Assembly: GCF_003626635.1 (NCBI RefSeq)
Contig: NZ_RAZT01000005.1
Span: 371,904-435,903, forward strand
Length of the DNA stretch: 64,000 bases
Direction of reading: 5' to 3'
Source of the DNA: Micromonospora musae
GTDB taxonomy: Bacteria; Actinomycetota; Actinomycetes; Mycobacteriales; Micromonosporaceae
Shown here: piece after piece, positions 9,228 to 20,288 of the stretch
How positions within the stretch are numbered: the first letter of the stretch is position 1
Layout of the letters: every line of letters begins with the position of its first letter
Translations under genes and position numbers: made by a program
Notes under the pieces: generated by a model
Seen by the model: the letters and a program-made list of their open reading frames with translations, nothing else
Told to the model about the DNA's origin: nothing
The model's database searches: none

Positions 9228-9764
9228 ATGTACTTCCTCGCCGCAGAAGGCGGTGAAGCGCACAACCCGATCCTGCCGCTCTGGCAGGAGATCGTGGTCG
9301 GTGGCATCGCCTTCATCGTGCTCTGCTTCGTGCTGATGAAGTTCGTCTTCCCGCGCATGGAGCAGACGTTCCAGGCCCGGGTCGACGCCATCGAGGGTGG
9401 CATCAAGCGCGCCGAGGCCGCGCAGTCCGAGGCGAACCAGCTGCTCGAGCAGTACCGTGCGCAGCTCGCCGAGGCGCGTACCGACGCCGCCAAGATCCGG
9501 GACGACGCCCGGGCCGACGCCGAGGGCATCCGGCAGGACATCCTCGCCAAGGCGCGGGAGGAGGCCGACCGGGTCATCCAGGCGGGCAAGGACCAGCTCG
9601 CCGCCGAGCGGGCCACCATCGTGCGCGAGCTGCGCGCCGAGGTCGGCACGATCGCGGTCGACCTGGCCAGCAAGATCGTCGGTGAGTCGCTCGCCGACGA
9701 GGCACGTCGCAAGGGCACCGTCGACCGGTTCCTGGACAGCCTCGAGAGCACGGGGGCCCGCTGA
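9228..9764 (+). CDS. atpF: F-type ATP synthase subunit b
   Basis: Peripheral stalk protein: one membrane helix (about residues 21-42) and then a long Ala/Glu/Arg-rich helix predicted to dimerise as a coiled coil. 178 residues. No delta domain is fused to it, unlike the mycobacterial b-delta protein, since a separate delta gene follows. The last base of its stop is the first base of the atpH ATG (TGATG at 9762-9766), indicating coupled translation. Confidence 0.94.
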   Translation: MYFLAAEGGEAHNPILPLWQEIVVGGIAFIVLCFVLMKFVFPRMEQTFQARVDAIEGGIKRAEAAQSEANQLLEQYRAQLAEARTDAAKIRDDARADAEGIRQDILAKAREEADRVIQAGKDQLAAERATIVRELRAEVGTIAVDLASKIVGESLADEARRKGTVDRFLDSLESTGAR

Positions 9765-10585
9765 TGCAGGCCGCCAGCCGGGAGTCGTACAAGATCGCGG
9801 CCGAGCGCCTCGACGAGTACGTCCGCGGCGCGGAGGCGTCGGCGGTGGCCACCACCGCCGACGACATCCTCTCCGTCGCCGCCCTGCTGCGGCGGGAGCC
9901 GCGGCTGCGCCGGGCGCTCTCCGACCCGGCCCGGTCCGGCGAGGACCGGTCCGGGCTGCTCGCGGGGATGCTCAGCGGCAAGATCGGCGCGGACGCGCTG
10001 ACCCTGCTCACCGCGCTGGTCTCCGGCCGGTGGTCGGCGCCGTCCGAGCTTCTCGACGGCGCCGAGCGGCTGGGCGTGGAGGCGCTGCTGGCCAGCGCCG
10101 ACTCCGCCGGCGAGCTCAGTGAGGTCGAGGACGAGCTGTTCCGCTTCGGGCAGGTCGTCGCCGGCTCTCCGGAGCTCTCCAACGCGCTCTCCGACCCGAT
10201 GGTCCCGTCCGAGCGGCGGGCGACCCTGGTCGACCAGCTGCTCGCCGGCAAGGCCCGGCCGGTCACCGGCCGCCTCGTCGGGGTCGCGCTCGGTGGCTTC
10301 GGAGGTCGCTCCTTCAGTGGGGCGCTCACCCGGCTGGTCGAGCTCTCCGCCGAGCGGCGGGACCGGCAGGTCGCGTACGTGACCGTCGCCGCCCCGTTGA
10401 GTGACGGTGAGGAGCAGCGGCTGGGCGCTCGGCTCTCCGCGATATACGGTCGGGAGGTATCCGTGCGACAGACGGTGAACCCCGACGTTCTGGGTGGCGT
10501 GAGCGTGCGGGTCGGCTCCGACCTGTACGACGGCACCGTCCTGCGCCGCCTCAACGAGACCCGCAACGCGCTCGCGAAGCGCTGA
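9764..10585 (+). CDS. atpH: F-type ATP synthase subunit delta
   Basis: Stator cap that joins the b stalk to the top of the alpha3beta3 head. At 273 residues it is longer than the roughly 180 of E. coli, as in other actinobacteria, where the N-terminal part is extended. The C-terminal region ends with the family-typical VNPDVLGGVSVRVGSDLYDG segment (near residues 241-260). It overlaps atpF by one base and is followed by a 93-bp gap before atpA. Confidence 0.92.
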   Translation: MQAASRESYKIAAERLDEYVRGAEASAVATTADDILSVAALLRREPRLRRALSDPARSGEDRSGLLAGMLSGKIGADALTLLTALVSGRWSAPSELLDGAERLGVEALLASADSAGELSEVEDELFRFGQVVAGSPELSNALSDPMVPSERRATLVDQLLAGKARPVTGRLVGVALGGFGGRSFSGALTRLVELSAERRDRQVAYVTVAAPLSDGEEQRLGARLSAIYGREVSVRQTVNPDVLGGVSVRVGSDLYDGTVLRRLNETRNALAKR

Positions 10586-10678
10586 CCGGCTCAGCCGCGC
10601 AGCGCCCTCAACGACAGACGCCACTCGGACCGGTCGGTACTAGGTATCCCGGGCCCCTGATACATAAGGAAGCAGAGG

Positions 10679-12331
10679 ATGGCCGAGCTGACCATCTCGA
10701 CGGAGGAGATCCGCGGCGCCCTGGAGCGCTACGTCTCCTCCTACTCGACCGACGTCTCCCGCGAGGAGGTCGGCACCGTCTCCGACACCGGCGACGGCAT
10801 CGCCCACGTCGAGGGCCTGCCTTCGACCAAGACCAACGAGCTGCTGGAGTTCGAGGACGGCACGCTCGGCGTGGCGCTCAACCTCGACGTCCGGGAGATC
10901 GGTGTCGTCGTTCTCGGTGACTCCGCCAACCTGGAGGAGGGGCAGCGCGTCAAGCGCACCGACCGGGTGCTCTCCGTGCCGGTCGGCGACGCCTTCCTCG
11001 GCCGCGTGGTCAACGCGCTCGGCCAGCCGATCGACGGCCTCGGCGACATCGCCGACGAGGGCTACCGCGAGCTGGAGCTGCAGGCGCCGAACGTGATGGC
11101 CCGGCAGTCGGTCTTCGAGCCGCTGCAGACCGGCATCAAGGCGATCGACGCCATGACGCCGGTGGGTCGGGGCCAGCGGCAGCTGATCATCGGTGACCGG
11201 AAGACCGGCAAGACCACGGTCGCCCTCGACGCCATCCTGAACCAGCGGGAGAACTGGCGCTCCGGCGACCCGAAGAAGCAGGTCCGCTGCATCTACGTCG
11301 CCATCGGCCAGAAGGCCTCCACGATCGCCTCGATCAAGGGCCAGCTGGAAGAGTCGGGCGCGATGGAGTACACCACCATCGTGGCCTCCCCGGCCTCCGA
11401 CCCGGCCGGCTTCAAGTACATCGCCCCCTACACCGGCTCGTCCATCGGGCAGCACTGGATGTACGGCGGCAAGCACGTCCTGATCGTCTTCGACGACCTG
11501 AGCAAGCAGGCCGAGGCGTACCGCGCCGTGTCGCTGCTGCTGCGCCGCCCGCCGGGCCGTGAGGCGTACCCGGGTGACGTCTTCTACCTGCACTCCCGCC
11601 TGCTGGAGCGCTGCGCGAAGCTCTCCGACGAGCTGGGTGGCGGCTCGATGACCGGTCTGCCGATCATCGAGACGAAGGCCAGCGACATCTCGGCCTTCAT
11701 CCCGACCAACGTCATCTCGATCACCGACGGCCAGATCTTCCTCGAGACCGACCTGTTCAACCAGGGCGTCCGGCCGGCCATCAACGTCGGCACCTCGGTC
11801 TCCCGGGTCGGTGGCGCCGCGCAGGTGAAGCCGATGAAGAAGGTCGCCGGCTCGCTGCGGCTCAACCTGGCCCAGTACCGCGAGCTGGAGGCGTTCGCCG
11901 CCTTCGCCTCCGACCTGGACAAGGCCTCCCGGGCCCAGCTGGACCGCGGCGCCCGCCTGGTCGAGCTGCTGAAGCAGTCGAACTACTCGCCGTACCCGGT
12001 GCAGGAGCAGGTCGTCTCGGTCTGGGCCGGCACCGAGGGCAAGCTGGACGACGTCCCGGTGGGCGAGGTCCGGCGCTTCGAGTCGGAGTTCCTCCAGTAC
12101 CTGCGGCACAAGCACGCCGGTGTGCTGGCGGGGATCGCCGACAACAAGTGGGACGACGACATCATCGGCTCCCTGGACGCGGCGATCACCGAGTTCAAGC
12201 AGGTCTTCCTCGGCAAGGAGGACGAGCGTCAGGTCAACGACGCGCCGGCCGCGCCGCTGGAGGGTGACGAGAACCGCGAGACGGTGACCCGCTTCCGCGA
12301 CGGCGCGACCGACCGCCCGGCCGAGAGCTGA
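10679..12331 (+). CDS. atpA: F-type ATP synthase subunit alpha
   Basis: Non-catalytic nucleotide-binding subunit of F1. P-loop GDRKTGKT at 172-179, [12 protein letters not shown] near 271-282, and the arginine finger Arg376 in [10 protein letters not shown]. The 550 residues include about 35 beyond the usual C-terminus; that charged tail (after FLGKEDE) recalls the mycobacterial alpha extension that restrains ATP hydrolysis, although that role here is inference. Ribosome site AGCAGAGG just before the ATG. Confidence 0.97.
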   Translation: MAELTISTEEIRGALERYVSSYSTDVSREEVGTVSDTGDGIAHVEGLPSTKTNELLEFEDGTLGVALNLDVREIGVVVLGDSANLEEGQRVKRTDRVLSVPVGDAFLGRVVNALGQPIDGLGDIADEGYRELELQAPNVMARQSVFEPLQTGIKAIDAMTPVGRGQRQLIIGDRKTGKTTVALDAILNQRENWRSGDPKKQVRCIYVAIGQKASTIASIKGQLEESGAMEYTTIVASPASDPAGFKYIAPYTGSSIGQHWMYGGKHVLIVFDDLSKQAEAYRAVSLLLRRPPGREAYPGDVFYLHSRLLERCAKLSDELGGGSMTGLPIIETKASDISAFIPTNVISITDGQIFLETDLFNQGVRPAINVGTSVSRVGGAAQVKPMKKVAGSLRLNLAQYRELEAFAAFASDLDKASRAQLDRGARLVELLKQSNYSPYPVQEQVVSVWAGTEGKLDDVPVGEVRRFESEFLQYLRHKHAGVLAGIADNKWDDDIIGSLDAAITEFKQVFLGKEDERQVNDAPAAPLEGDENRETVTRFRDGATDRPAES

Positions 12332-12335
12332 TCCC

Positions 12336-14701
<2,366 letters not shown>

Positions 14702-14715
14702 CGAGGCCCTCCACA

Positions 14716-14750
14716 AAAAGGCCGCCCCGGCAATGCCGGGGCGGCCTTTT
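14716..14750 (+). terminator. Rho-independent terminator after atpD
   Basis: A perfect inverted repeat: AAAAGGCCGCCCCGGCA and TGCCGGGGCGGCCTTTT around one base, giving a GC-rich stem of at least 11 bp, a CAATG-type loop and a T4 tail. The A run on the other side makes it potentially bidirectional. It begins 14 bases after the atpD stop and separates the main atp genes from the LCP gene and atpC. Confidence 0.9.
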
Positions 14751-14924
14751 GTTCACCTTTGGCATGTACGGTCGCCACTGCTCCGTTCCTCGCTTTCGGC
14801 GTGCGCGCGGATGCGAGGTAGCGTTCACCGCACCTTCACACCTGGTCAATGCGGATCGGTGCAACCTTTTCGAGGACGCACGCCGTCTTCAGTCAGGGAA
14901 GCGGCGTGACGAACGGAGACAGTC

Positions 14925-16064
14925 GTGGCCAAGGCCGGTAAGAACGGCCGGAAGCGATCCACCTGGCGGGCCATCCCGCGGTGGGCGCGGATCTGCACCA
15001 TCTTCGGCACTGTGCTCATGGTGCTCAGCGGCACCGCGCTGGTCGGCACAGCGGCGCTGAAGTCCCGGTACGAGGGGGCCGTCGGCAAGGCCGATCTCTT
15101 CGGTGACGAGGCGGCCGGCGCCCCGGCGCCGCCGAAGAGCGACATCAAGGGGCCGCTGAACCTCCTGCTGGTCGGCATCGATCCGCGTAACCCGACGACG
15201 CCGCCGCTCGCTGACTCGATCATGGTGCTGCACGTGCCCGCCACCATGGATCGCGCCTATCTCTTCTCCGTGCCGCGCGATCTCTACGTGGACATCCCCG
15301 CCTTCCCGAAGGCGGACTTCGGCGGTGAGACCACGAAGTTGAACGCCGCGATGTCGTTCGGTAGCCGGGTGCCGGGGCAGAACCCGGACGCCGCCCGCGG
15401 TTTCGAGTTGCTGGCGACGACGGTGCAGGAGATCACCGGCATCAAGCGCTTCGACGCCGGTGCGATCATCAACTTCACCGGTTTCCAGAAGATCGTCGAC
15501 GCGATGGGCGGCGTCGACATGTACATCGAGCGCGAGGTGCGCTCGGAGCACCGGCAGCCGGACGGCAAGCCCCGGGAGTTCAACCAGCACGGCGAGGGCT
15601 ACGTCGGGCCACAGGCCGTGTACACGAAGGGCACTCACCACCTCAAGGGTTGGCAGGCGCTGGACTACGTCCGGCAGCGCTACCCGAAGAACGGTGTGCC
15701 GGATGCCGACTACGGCCGGCAGCGTCACCAGCAGCAGTTCGTCAAGGCGATGGTGGGCCAGGCGTTCAGCGCCGACGTGGTCTCCAACCCGATCAAGCTG
15801 GACCGGGTGATCCGAGCGGCGGGCCAGTCGCTGATCTTCAACGGTCGCGGCCACAGCGTGCTGGACTTCGGGCTCGCGCTGAAGGACATCCGCCCCAACA
15901 CGATCCAGATGATCAAGCTCCCGGGCGGCCCGGTCTTCGACGGCAAGACCTACAAGGGGGAGCAGTTCCAGGACGGCGTCGACGACTTCTTCGCCGCGTT
16001 GAAGGACGAGCAGTTGGACGCCTTCCTCCTCGAGCACCCCACCTTCCAGAACAAGACCAAGTAG
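14925..16064 (+). CDS. LytR-CpsA-Psr (LCP) family cell-wall glycopolymer ligase
   Basis: LCP proteins transfer undecaprenyl-linked glycopolymers to peptidoglycan on the outer face of the membrane. A basic N-terminus and one membrane helix (about 25-45) precede the LCP domain. Hallmarks: LLLVGIDPRN, ADSIMVLHV, FSVPRDLYVDIP, KLNAAMSFG, FQKIVDAMGGVDMYI, and WQALDYVRQRYP followed by DYGRQRHQQQF. The usual DxR motif reads DPR. 379 residues, no LytR_C domain. GTG start after a GGAGA. Its position between atpD and atpC is unusual (see findings). Confidence 0.9.
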   Translation: MAKAGKNGRKRSTWRAIPRWARICTIFGTVLMVLSGTALVGTAALKSRYEGAVGKADLFGDEAAGAPAPPKSDIKGPLNLLLVGIDPRNPTTPPLADSIMVLHVPATMDRAYLFSVPRDLYVDIPAFPKADFGGETTKLNAAMSFGSRVPGQNPDAARGFELLATTVQEITGIKRFDAGAIINFTGFQKIVDAMGGVDMYIEREVRSEHRQPDGKPREFNQHGEGYVGPQAVYTKGTHHLKGWQALDYVRQRYPKNGVPDADYGRQRHQQQFVKAMVGQAFSADVVSNPIKLDRVIRAAGQSLIFNGRGHSVLDFGLALKDIRPNTIQMIKLPGGPVFDGKTYKGEQFQDGVDDFFAALKDEQLDAFLLEHPTFQNKTK

Positions 16065-16090
16065 CCGCGGCACGTCTTGCGCCACCCGCG

Positions 16091-16120
16091 TTGGGTAAGC
16101 GGTGGTGGCAGGATTAGAAT
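16091..16120 (+). promoter_or_regulatory. Probable sigma-70-type promoter of atpC
   Basis: TTGGGT (16091-16096), an 18-bp spacer and TAGAAT (16115-16120), one of the best matches to the housekeeping consensus in the window. Transcription would begin about 16127 and give a leader of about 27 nt to the atpC GTG. It would let atpC and the DUF2550 gene be expressed independently of the main atp operon. Confidence 0.55.
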
Positions 16121-16153
16121 TTGCCCATTCCGCCGCCGCAGCAAGGAGACAGC

Positions 16154-16438
16154 GTGGCACAGCAGCTTCACGTCGAGCTCGTAGCCGTCGAGGAGAGGGT
16201 CTGGTCCGGCGAGGCCGAGATGGTCGTCGCCCGGACGACCGAGGGCGAGCTGGGCGTGCTGCCGGGGCACGCGCCGCTGCTCGGCCAGCTCGCCGAGCCC
16301 GGTCAGGTGCGCATCAAGCTCCCCGGCGGTGAGCAGGTCTCCTACGAGGTGGCCGGCGGCTTCCTCTCCGTGAGCGCCGAAGGCGTCACGGTCCTCGCCG
16401 AGAGCGCCACCCCGGTCTCCGCCGCGCAGGGTCGCTGA
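16154..16438 (+). CDS. atpC: F-type ATP synthase subunit epsilon, short form
   Basis: Rotor subunit joining gamma to the c-ring. The beta-sandwich domain is complete: [36 protein letters not shown] and [18 protein letters not shown]. The protein is only 94 residues long and stops about 10 residues after the sandwich, so the C-terminal two-helix domain that inhibits ATP hydrolysis in E. coli (139 residues) is missing. Start is GTG 16154, with AAGGAG 5 bases upstream. It is 89 bp after the LCP gene and has its own candidate promoter. Confidence 0.92.
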   Translation: MAQQLHVELVAVEERVWSGEAEMVVARTTEGELGVLPGHAPLLGQLAEPGQVRIKLPGGEQVSYEVAGGFLSVSAEGVTVLAESATPVSAAQGR

Positions 16439-16450
16439 CCCGCACCGTCG

Positions 16451-16906
16451 ATGGAGATCGTCGAGGGGATCGGAATCGGCTTCGCCGTCGTCCTCTGCGC
16501 GCTCCTGACCCTCTTCGTTCGGCGGGCCCTCTTCACTCGCAGTGGGGGCACCATCCGGCTCAGTGTCCGGGTCTCCACGCTCCTCGACGGTCGTGGCTGG
16601 TCGCCCGGTTTCGGCCGGTTCGTCGGTGCCGAGCTGCGCTGGTACCGGTTGTTCAGTTTCGCGCTGCGCCCGAAGCGGGTGCTCGAGCGCGAGGGGCTCG
16701 CGGTGGAGCGGCGGCGCCTGCCCGAGGGGCAGGAACGCTTCTCCATGCCCGCCGACTGGGTGATCCTCCGCTGTACCAGTCACCACGCTCCGGTCGAGAT
16801 CGCGATGGCACGATCGACCGTGACGGGTTTCCTCTCCTGGCTCGAGGCCGCCCCACCCGGGGCGGTCTCGCCGCGTCTGGCCTCCCAGGACTGGCCTGCC
16901 GCCTGA
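16451..16906 (+). CDS. DUF2550 membrane-anchored protein
   Basis: 151 residues with one N-terminal membrane helix (about 6-27) and a basic soluble domain with RWYRLFSFALRPKRVLER. It belongs to the DUF2550 family, which in mycobacteria also directly follows atpC. Starts 12 bp after atpC, so it is probably co-transcribed. No biochemical role is known; the conserved linkage to the epsilon gene suggests an envelope or bioenergetic role, but that is inference. Confidence 0.85.
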   Translation: MEIVEGIGIGFAVVLCALLTLFVRRALFTRSGGTIRLSVRVSTLLDGRGWSPGFGRFVGAELRWYRLFSFALRPKRVLEREGLAVERRRLPEGQERFSMPADWVILRCTSHHAPVEIAMARSTVTGFLSWLEAAPPGAVSPRLASQDWPAA

Positions 16907-16918
16907 CCCCGTCCCCGG

Positions 16919-17338
16919 TCACCGGCCCGCTTCGGCGACCAGCTCGATCTCGTACCCCTGGCCGTCGGTGAGATAGCCCGCGTAGGTCTCCGGGCCGCCC
17001 GCGTGCGGGTGCCGGTCCGGGAAGAGCAGCGCCCAGCCGTACGCCGGCGCCGCGGCGACCAGCCGGTCCACGGCGGCCGGCGGGCCCGCGTGGAAGGCGA
17101 GATGGTTCAGGCCGGGTGCGAGCCGGTCGTGCCGCCGCCCACTCATCGCCGGGGACTCCTCCAGCACGAGGTAGGTCGGGCCGAGCCGCCACGAGCGGCC
17201 GGCGGGCCACTCCTGAAAGATTTCCCACCCCAGCTCGCCCAGAAGCCAGCCCCAGGCATGTTCGGCGGCGGCCAGATCGGGGACCCACACCTCGACGTGG
17301 TGCAGGCCGCCGGTCAGCGCTTCCCGCCCGGAACCCAT
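16919..17338 (-). CDS. VOC (glyoxalase/dioxygenase superfamily) protein
   Basis: A 139-residue two-module VOC protein. Candidate metal ligands are the His in LHHVEVWVPDL near the N-terminus, the His in LNHLAFHAG mid-protein and the Glu in YEIELVAE near the C-terminus. Chosen start ATG at 17338 lies inside the last codons of the adenosyltransferase gene (25-bp overlap), so the two are probably translated from one message. The fold also covers methylmalonyl-CoA epimerases, but a better epimerase exists at 44.2 kb and this one lacks that family's motifs. Reaction unknown. Confidence 0.8.
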   Translation of the reverse strand: MGSGREALTGGLHHVEVWVPDLAAAEHAWGWLLGELGWEIFQEWPAGRSWRLGPTYLVLEESPAMSGRRHDRLAPGLNHLAFHAGPPAAVDRLVAAAPAYGWALLFPDRHPHAGGPETYAGYLTDGQGYEIELVAEAGR

Positions 17339-17886
17339 AGCACGTCCCCGGCCGGATTCGCCGCTCTTGCCAGGATAAAGAGCAAATCGGAGAGCCGGTT
17401 GAGATACTTTGCCGGGAGAGTGCTGGTCCGCTCCGGGTCGTGGCTGACCAGCGCCCATGCCGCACGCTCGGCGCGCCGGGCGATGGTCCGCGCCACGTGC
17501 AGCAGCGCCGCGCCCGCGGTGCCGCCGGGGAGGACGAAGGAGTCGAGCTTGCTCAGGCGCCCGTTGTACTCGTCGCACCAGCCCTCGAGGCGATCGACGT
17601 ACTCCTCGGTGACGCGCAACGGTGGATACTTCGGCTCCGGCTCGACGGGCGTCGCCAGGTCGGCGCCCACGTCGAAGAGGTCGTTCTGGATCGACCCGAG
17701 CACCGCCCGCAGTTCGTCGTCGAGCTGGCCGAGGGCGAGCGCGACCCCGATCGAGGAGTTGCACTCGTCCACGTCGGCGTACGCGACGATCCGCGGATCG
17801 GTCTTCGGCACCTGCTCGTTGTTGTTCAGCCTGGTCGTGCCGGCGTCGCCGGCCCTGGTGTAGATGCGCGTGAGGTGGACGGCCAT
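17314..17886 (-). CDS. PduO-type cob(I)alamin adenosyltransferase
   Basis: Converts cob(I)alamin plus ATP to adenosylcobalamin, the cofactor of the two acyl-CoA mutases in this window. Motifs: [11 protein letters not shown] (10-20, ATP binding), [17 protein letters not shown] and [10 protein letters not shown]. 190 residues, typical. The start ATG (17886) shares bases with the putative murA ATG (17885) on the other strand, so at least one start may be mis-set. It overlaps the VOC gene downstream. Confidence 0.9.
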   Translation of the reverse strand: MAVHLTRIYTRAGDAGTTRLNNNEQVPKTDPRIVAYADVDECNSSIGVALALGQLDDELRAVLGSIQNDLFDVGADLATPVEPEPKYPPLRVTEEYVDRLEGWCDEYNGRLSKLDSFVLPGGTAGAALLHVARTIARRAERAAWALVSHDPERTSTLPAKYLNRLSDLLFILARAANPAGDVLWVPGGKR

Positions 17887-19324
17887 GACGAACAGCCTAC
17901 GGATACCGGACCTGACCATCCCGGTGCGGCCGGGCGCGCCCGGTTGGCCGACCGCGGTCGGTCCCGGCGACGCCGGCGATCCCTCGGTCAACGACGTCGA
18001 CGTCATCCGGGTCCACGGCGGTGCCCGGCTGGCGGGCACCGTGCACGTGGTCGGTGCGAAGAACTCGGCGCTGAAGTTGATGGCCGCCGCACTGCTCGCC
18101 CCCGGGCGCAGTGTGATCACCAACGTGCCCCGGATCACCGACATCGCGATCATGGGGGAGGTGCTGCGCCGGCTCGGCTGTGACGTCGGGTTCGACGCGG
18201 ACGACCCGGTGGATCCGATGGTGGCGGGAGGCGGGGTGGCCCGATCCAGGTCGGTGACCATCGACGTGCCCGACCAGTTGGGCACCGAGGCCGACTACGA
18301 CCTGGTACGCCGCCTGCGCGCGTCGATCTGTGTGCTCGGGCCGCTGCTGGCCCGGCAGGGCTACGTACGGGTGGCGCACCCGGGCGGCGACGCCATCGGC
18401 TCGCGCGGGCTCGACATGCACATCTCCGGCCTGACCCGGATGGGCGCGGAGATCTCCGGTGAACACGGTTTCGTCATCGCCGCCGCGCCGAACGGCCTGC
18501 ACGGCGCCGAGATCATGCTGGACTTCCCGAGCGTCGGCGCCACGGAGAACCTGGTGATGGCGGCGGTGCTGGCCCGCGGCGCCACGGTGATCGACAACGC
18601 GGCCCGCGAGCCGGAGATCGTCGACATCTGCACGATGCTCCGGGAGATGGGCGCGCAGATCTCCGGCGCGGGCACGTCCACCCTGCACATCGAAGGGGTG
18701 CCCGGGCTGCGCCCGGCGCGGCACGCCACCGTCGGCGACCGGATCGTGGCGGGCACCTGGGCGTTCGGCGCCGCCATGACCCGAGGCGACGTGACAGTGA
18801 CCGGGGCGGACCCGGCCTTCCTGGAGGTCGCACTGGACAAGCTGGTGGCCGCCGGTGGCCTGGTGGAGACCCGGGCGGACGCCTTCCGGATCCGGATGGA
18901 CGAGCGGCCCTTCGCCGTGGACGTGGTGACGCTGCCCTTTCCCGGGTTCGCCACCGACCTGCTGCCGATGGCGATCGGGCTGGCCGCAGTGAGCGACGGC
19001 GCCTCCCTGATCACCGAGAACATCTTCGACGGCCGCTTCATGTTCGCCAACGAGATGATGCGGCTCGGCGCGGACATCAAGACCGACGGCCACCACGCGG
19101 TCGTACGCGGCCACGAGCGGCTCTCCGGCGCGCCGGTGCAGGCCACCGACATCCGGGCCGGGGCCGGCCTGATCATCGCGGGCCTCTGCGCGGACGGAGT
19201 CACCGAGGTGTCGCACGTGCACCACGTCGACCGCGGCTACCCGGACTTCGTGGCCGACCTGCGGGCCCTGGGGGTCGAGGTGGAGCGCGGCACCGCGCCG
19301 GAGGAGCCGGAGCTCACCATCTGA
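17885..19324 (+). CDS. murA: UDP-N-acetylglucosamine 1-carboxyvinyltransferase (MurA), Cys-to-Asp form
   Basis: First committed step of peptidoglycan synthesis: transfers enolpyruvate from PEP to UDP-GlcNAc. [10 protein letters not shown] holds the essential Lys-Asn pair. The active-site loop is [15 protein letters not shown], with Asp169 (codon 18389-18391) in place of the Cys that fosfomycin alkylates. Later segments [10 protein letters not shown] and [12 protein letters not shown] are typical. The start is uncertain: ATG 17885 or GTG 17924. The first ~35 residues are Pro/Gly-rich and beyond the family core, and the ATG overlaps the divergent adenosyltransferase start. Confidence 0.93.
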   Translation: MTNSLRIPDLTIPVRPGAPGWPTAVGPGDAGDPSVNDVDVIRVHGGARLAGTVHVVGAKNSALKLMAAALLAPGRSVITNVPRITDIAIMGEVLRRLGCDVGFDADDPVDPMVAGGGVARSRSVTIDVPDQLGTEADYDLVRRLRASICVLGPLLARQGYVRVAHPGGDAIGSRGLDMHISGLTRMGAEISGEHGFVIAAAPNGLHGAEIMLDFPSVGATENLVMAAVLARGATVIDNAAREPEIVDICTMLREMGAQISGAGTSTLHIEGVPGLRPARHATVGDRIVAGTWAFGAAMTRGDVTVTGADPAFLEVALDKLVAAGGLVETRADAFRIRMDERPFAVDVVTLPFPGFATDLLPMAIGLAAVSDGASLITENIFDGRFMFANEMMRLGADIKTDGHHAVVRGHERLSGAPVQATDIRAGAGLIIAGLCADGVTEVSHVHHVDRGYPDFVADLRALGVEVERGTAPEEPELTI

Positions 19325-19334
19325 GCGCAACCGG

Positions 19335-19350
19335 CTTAGCCATCGTTCAG
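19335..19350. promoter_or_regulatory. Shared acyl-CoA-gene operator, site 1 (3-hydroxybutyryl-CoA dehydrogenase)
   Basis: CTTAGCC-AT-CGTTCAG, a 14/16 match to a dyad that recurs before five other acyl-CoA units in this window. A TAGGGT candidate -10 lies 10 bp downstream at 19361-19366, so the dyad covers the -35 region. Confidence 0.6.
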
Positions 19351-19402
19351 CGTCGCCGACTAGGGTGCTGGCAAGCACTCAATCAGGCGAGGGAGAGAGC
19401 AG

Positions 19403-20251
19403 ATGGCGGGTCGACTCGCGGTCGTCGGGGCCGGGCTGATGGGTTCCGGCATCGCCCAGGTGGCGGCGCAGGCGGGCTGGCAGGTGACGCTGCGGGACCT
19501 GGACGACGCGGCCACGAAGCGGGGCGTCGACGGCATCCGGAAGTCGCTGGAGAAGTTCGCCGAGAAGGGCAAGATCGAGGCGTCCGAGGTCGAGGCGACG
19601 CTCGGTCGGATCAGCGTGACCACCGACCTGGAGGCCGCCGCCGACGCCGACATCGTCGTCGAGGCGGTCTTCGAGCGGCTCGAGATCAAGCACGAGGTGT
19701 TCCGGGCGCTCGACAAGATCTGCAAGTCCGACGCCGTCCTCGCCACCAACACCTCCGCCATCCCGGTCACCCAGATCGCCGCGGTCACCGAGCGCCCGGA
19801 GGCGGTGGTCGGCACCCACTTCTTCTCCCCGGTGCCGATGATGAAGCTCTGCGAGCTGGTCCGCGGCTACAAGACCAGTGACGCCACGCTCGCCACCGTA
19901 CGGGCGTTCGCCGAGGAGATCGGCAAGACGGTGGTCGTGGTCAACCGGGACATCGCCGGCTTCGTCACCACCCGGCTGATCGCCGCGCTCGTGGTCGAGG
20001 CGGTCAAGCTGGTCGAGTCGGGCGTCATCTCGGCCGAGGACCTGGACACGGCCTGCAAGCTGGGCTTCGGCCACGCCATGGGCCCGCTCGCCACCACGGA
20101 CCTCACCGGCGCCGACGTGCTGCTGCACGCCGCGAAGAACATCTACGCCGACACCGCCGACGAGAAGTTCTTCCCGCCGGAGCTGCTCCAGCGCATGGTC
20201 ACCGCCGGTGACCTGGGGCGCAAGACCGGCAAGGGCTTCTACACGTACTGA
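19403..20251 (+). CDS. 3-hydroxybutyryl-CoA dehydrogenase
   Basis: NAD(P)-dependent oxidation/reduction of 3-hydroxybutyryl-CoA and acetoacetyl-CoA. Rossmann loop VVGAGLMGSGIAQ (7-19), TNTSAIPVTQIA, and the catalytic HFFSPVPMMKLCELV segment (His139). C-terminal LGRKTGKGFYTY is the usual end. 282 residues, single-module enzyme. GAGGGAGAG ribosome site. In the ethylmalonyl-CoA or butyrate direction it would act between thiolase (44.7 kb) and crotonase/Ccr (42.6 kb). An upstream operator is shared with those genes. Confidence 0.92.
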   Translation: MAGRLAVVGAGLMGSGIAQVAAQAGWQVTLRDLDDAATKRGVDGIRKSLEKFAEKGKIEASEVEATLGRISVTTDLEAAADADIVVEAVFERLEIKHEVFRALDKICKSDAVLATNTSAIPVTQIAAVTERPEAVVGTHFFSPVPMMKLCELVRGYKTSDATLATVRAFAEEIGKTVVVVNRDIAGFVTTRLIAALVVEAVKLVESGVISAEDLDTACKLGFGHAMGPLATTDLTGADVLLHAAKNIYADTADEKFFPPELLQRMVTAGDLGRKTGKGFYTY

Positions 20252-20288
20252 GGACGGCCAGGGCCCGCCACCGGCCGCCTGTCGTCCC

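Noticed and set aside
16919..17338. VOC protein as a second methylmalonyl-CoA epimerase linked to the adenosyltransferase
   Set aside because: It lacks the epimerase segments present in the 44.2-kb protein; kept as VOC of unknown reaction.
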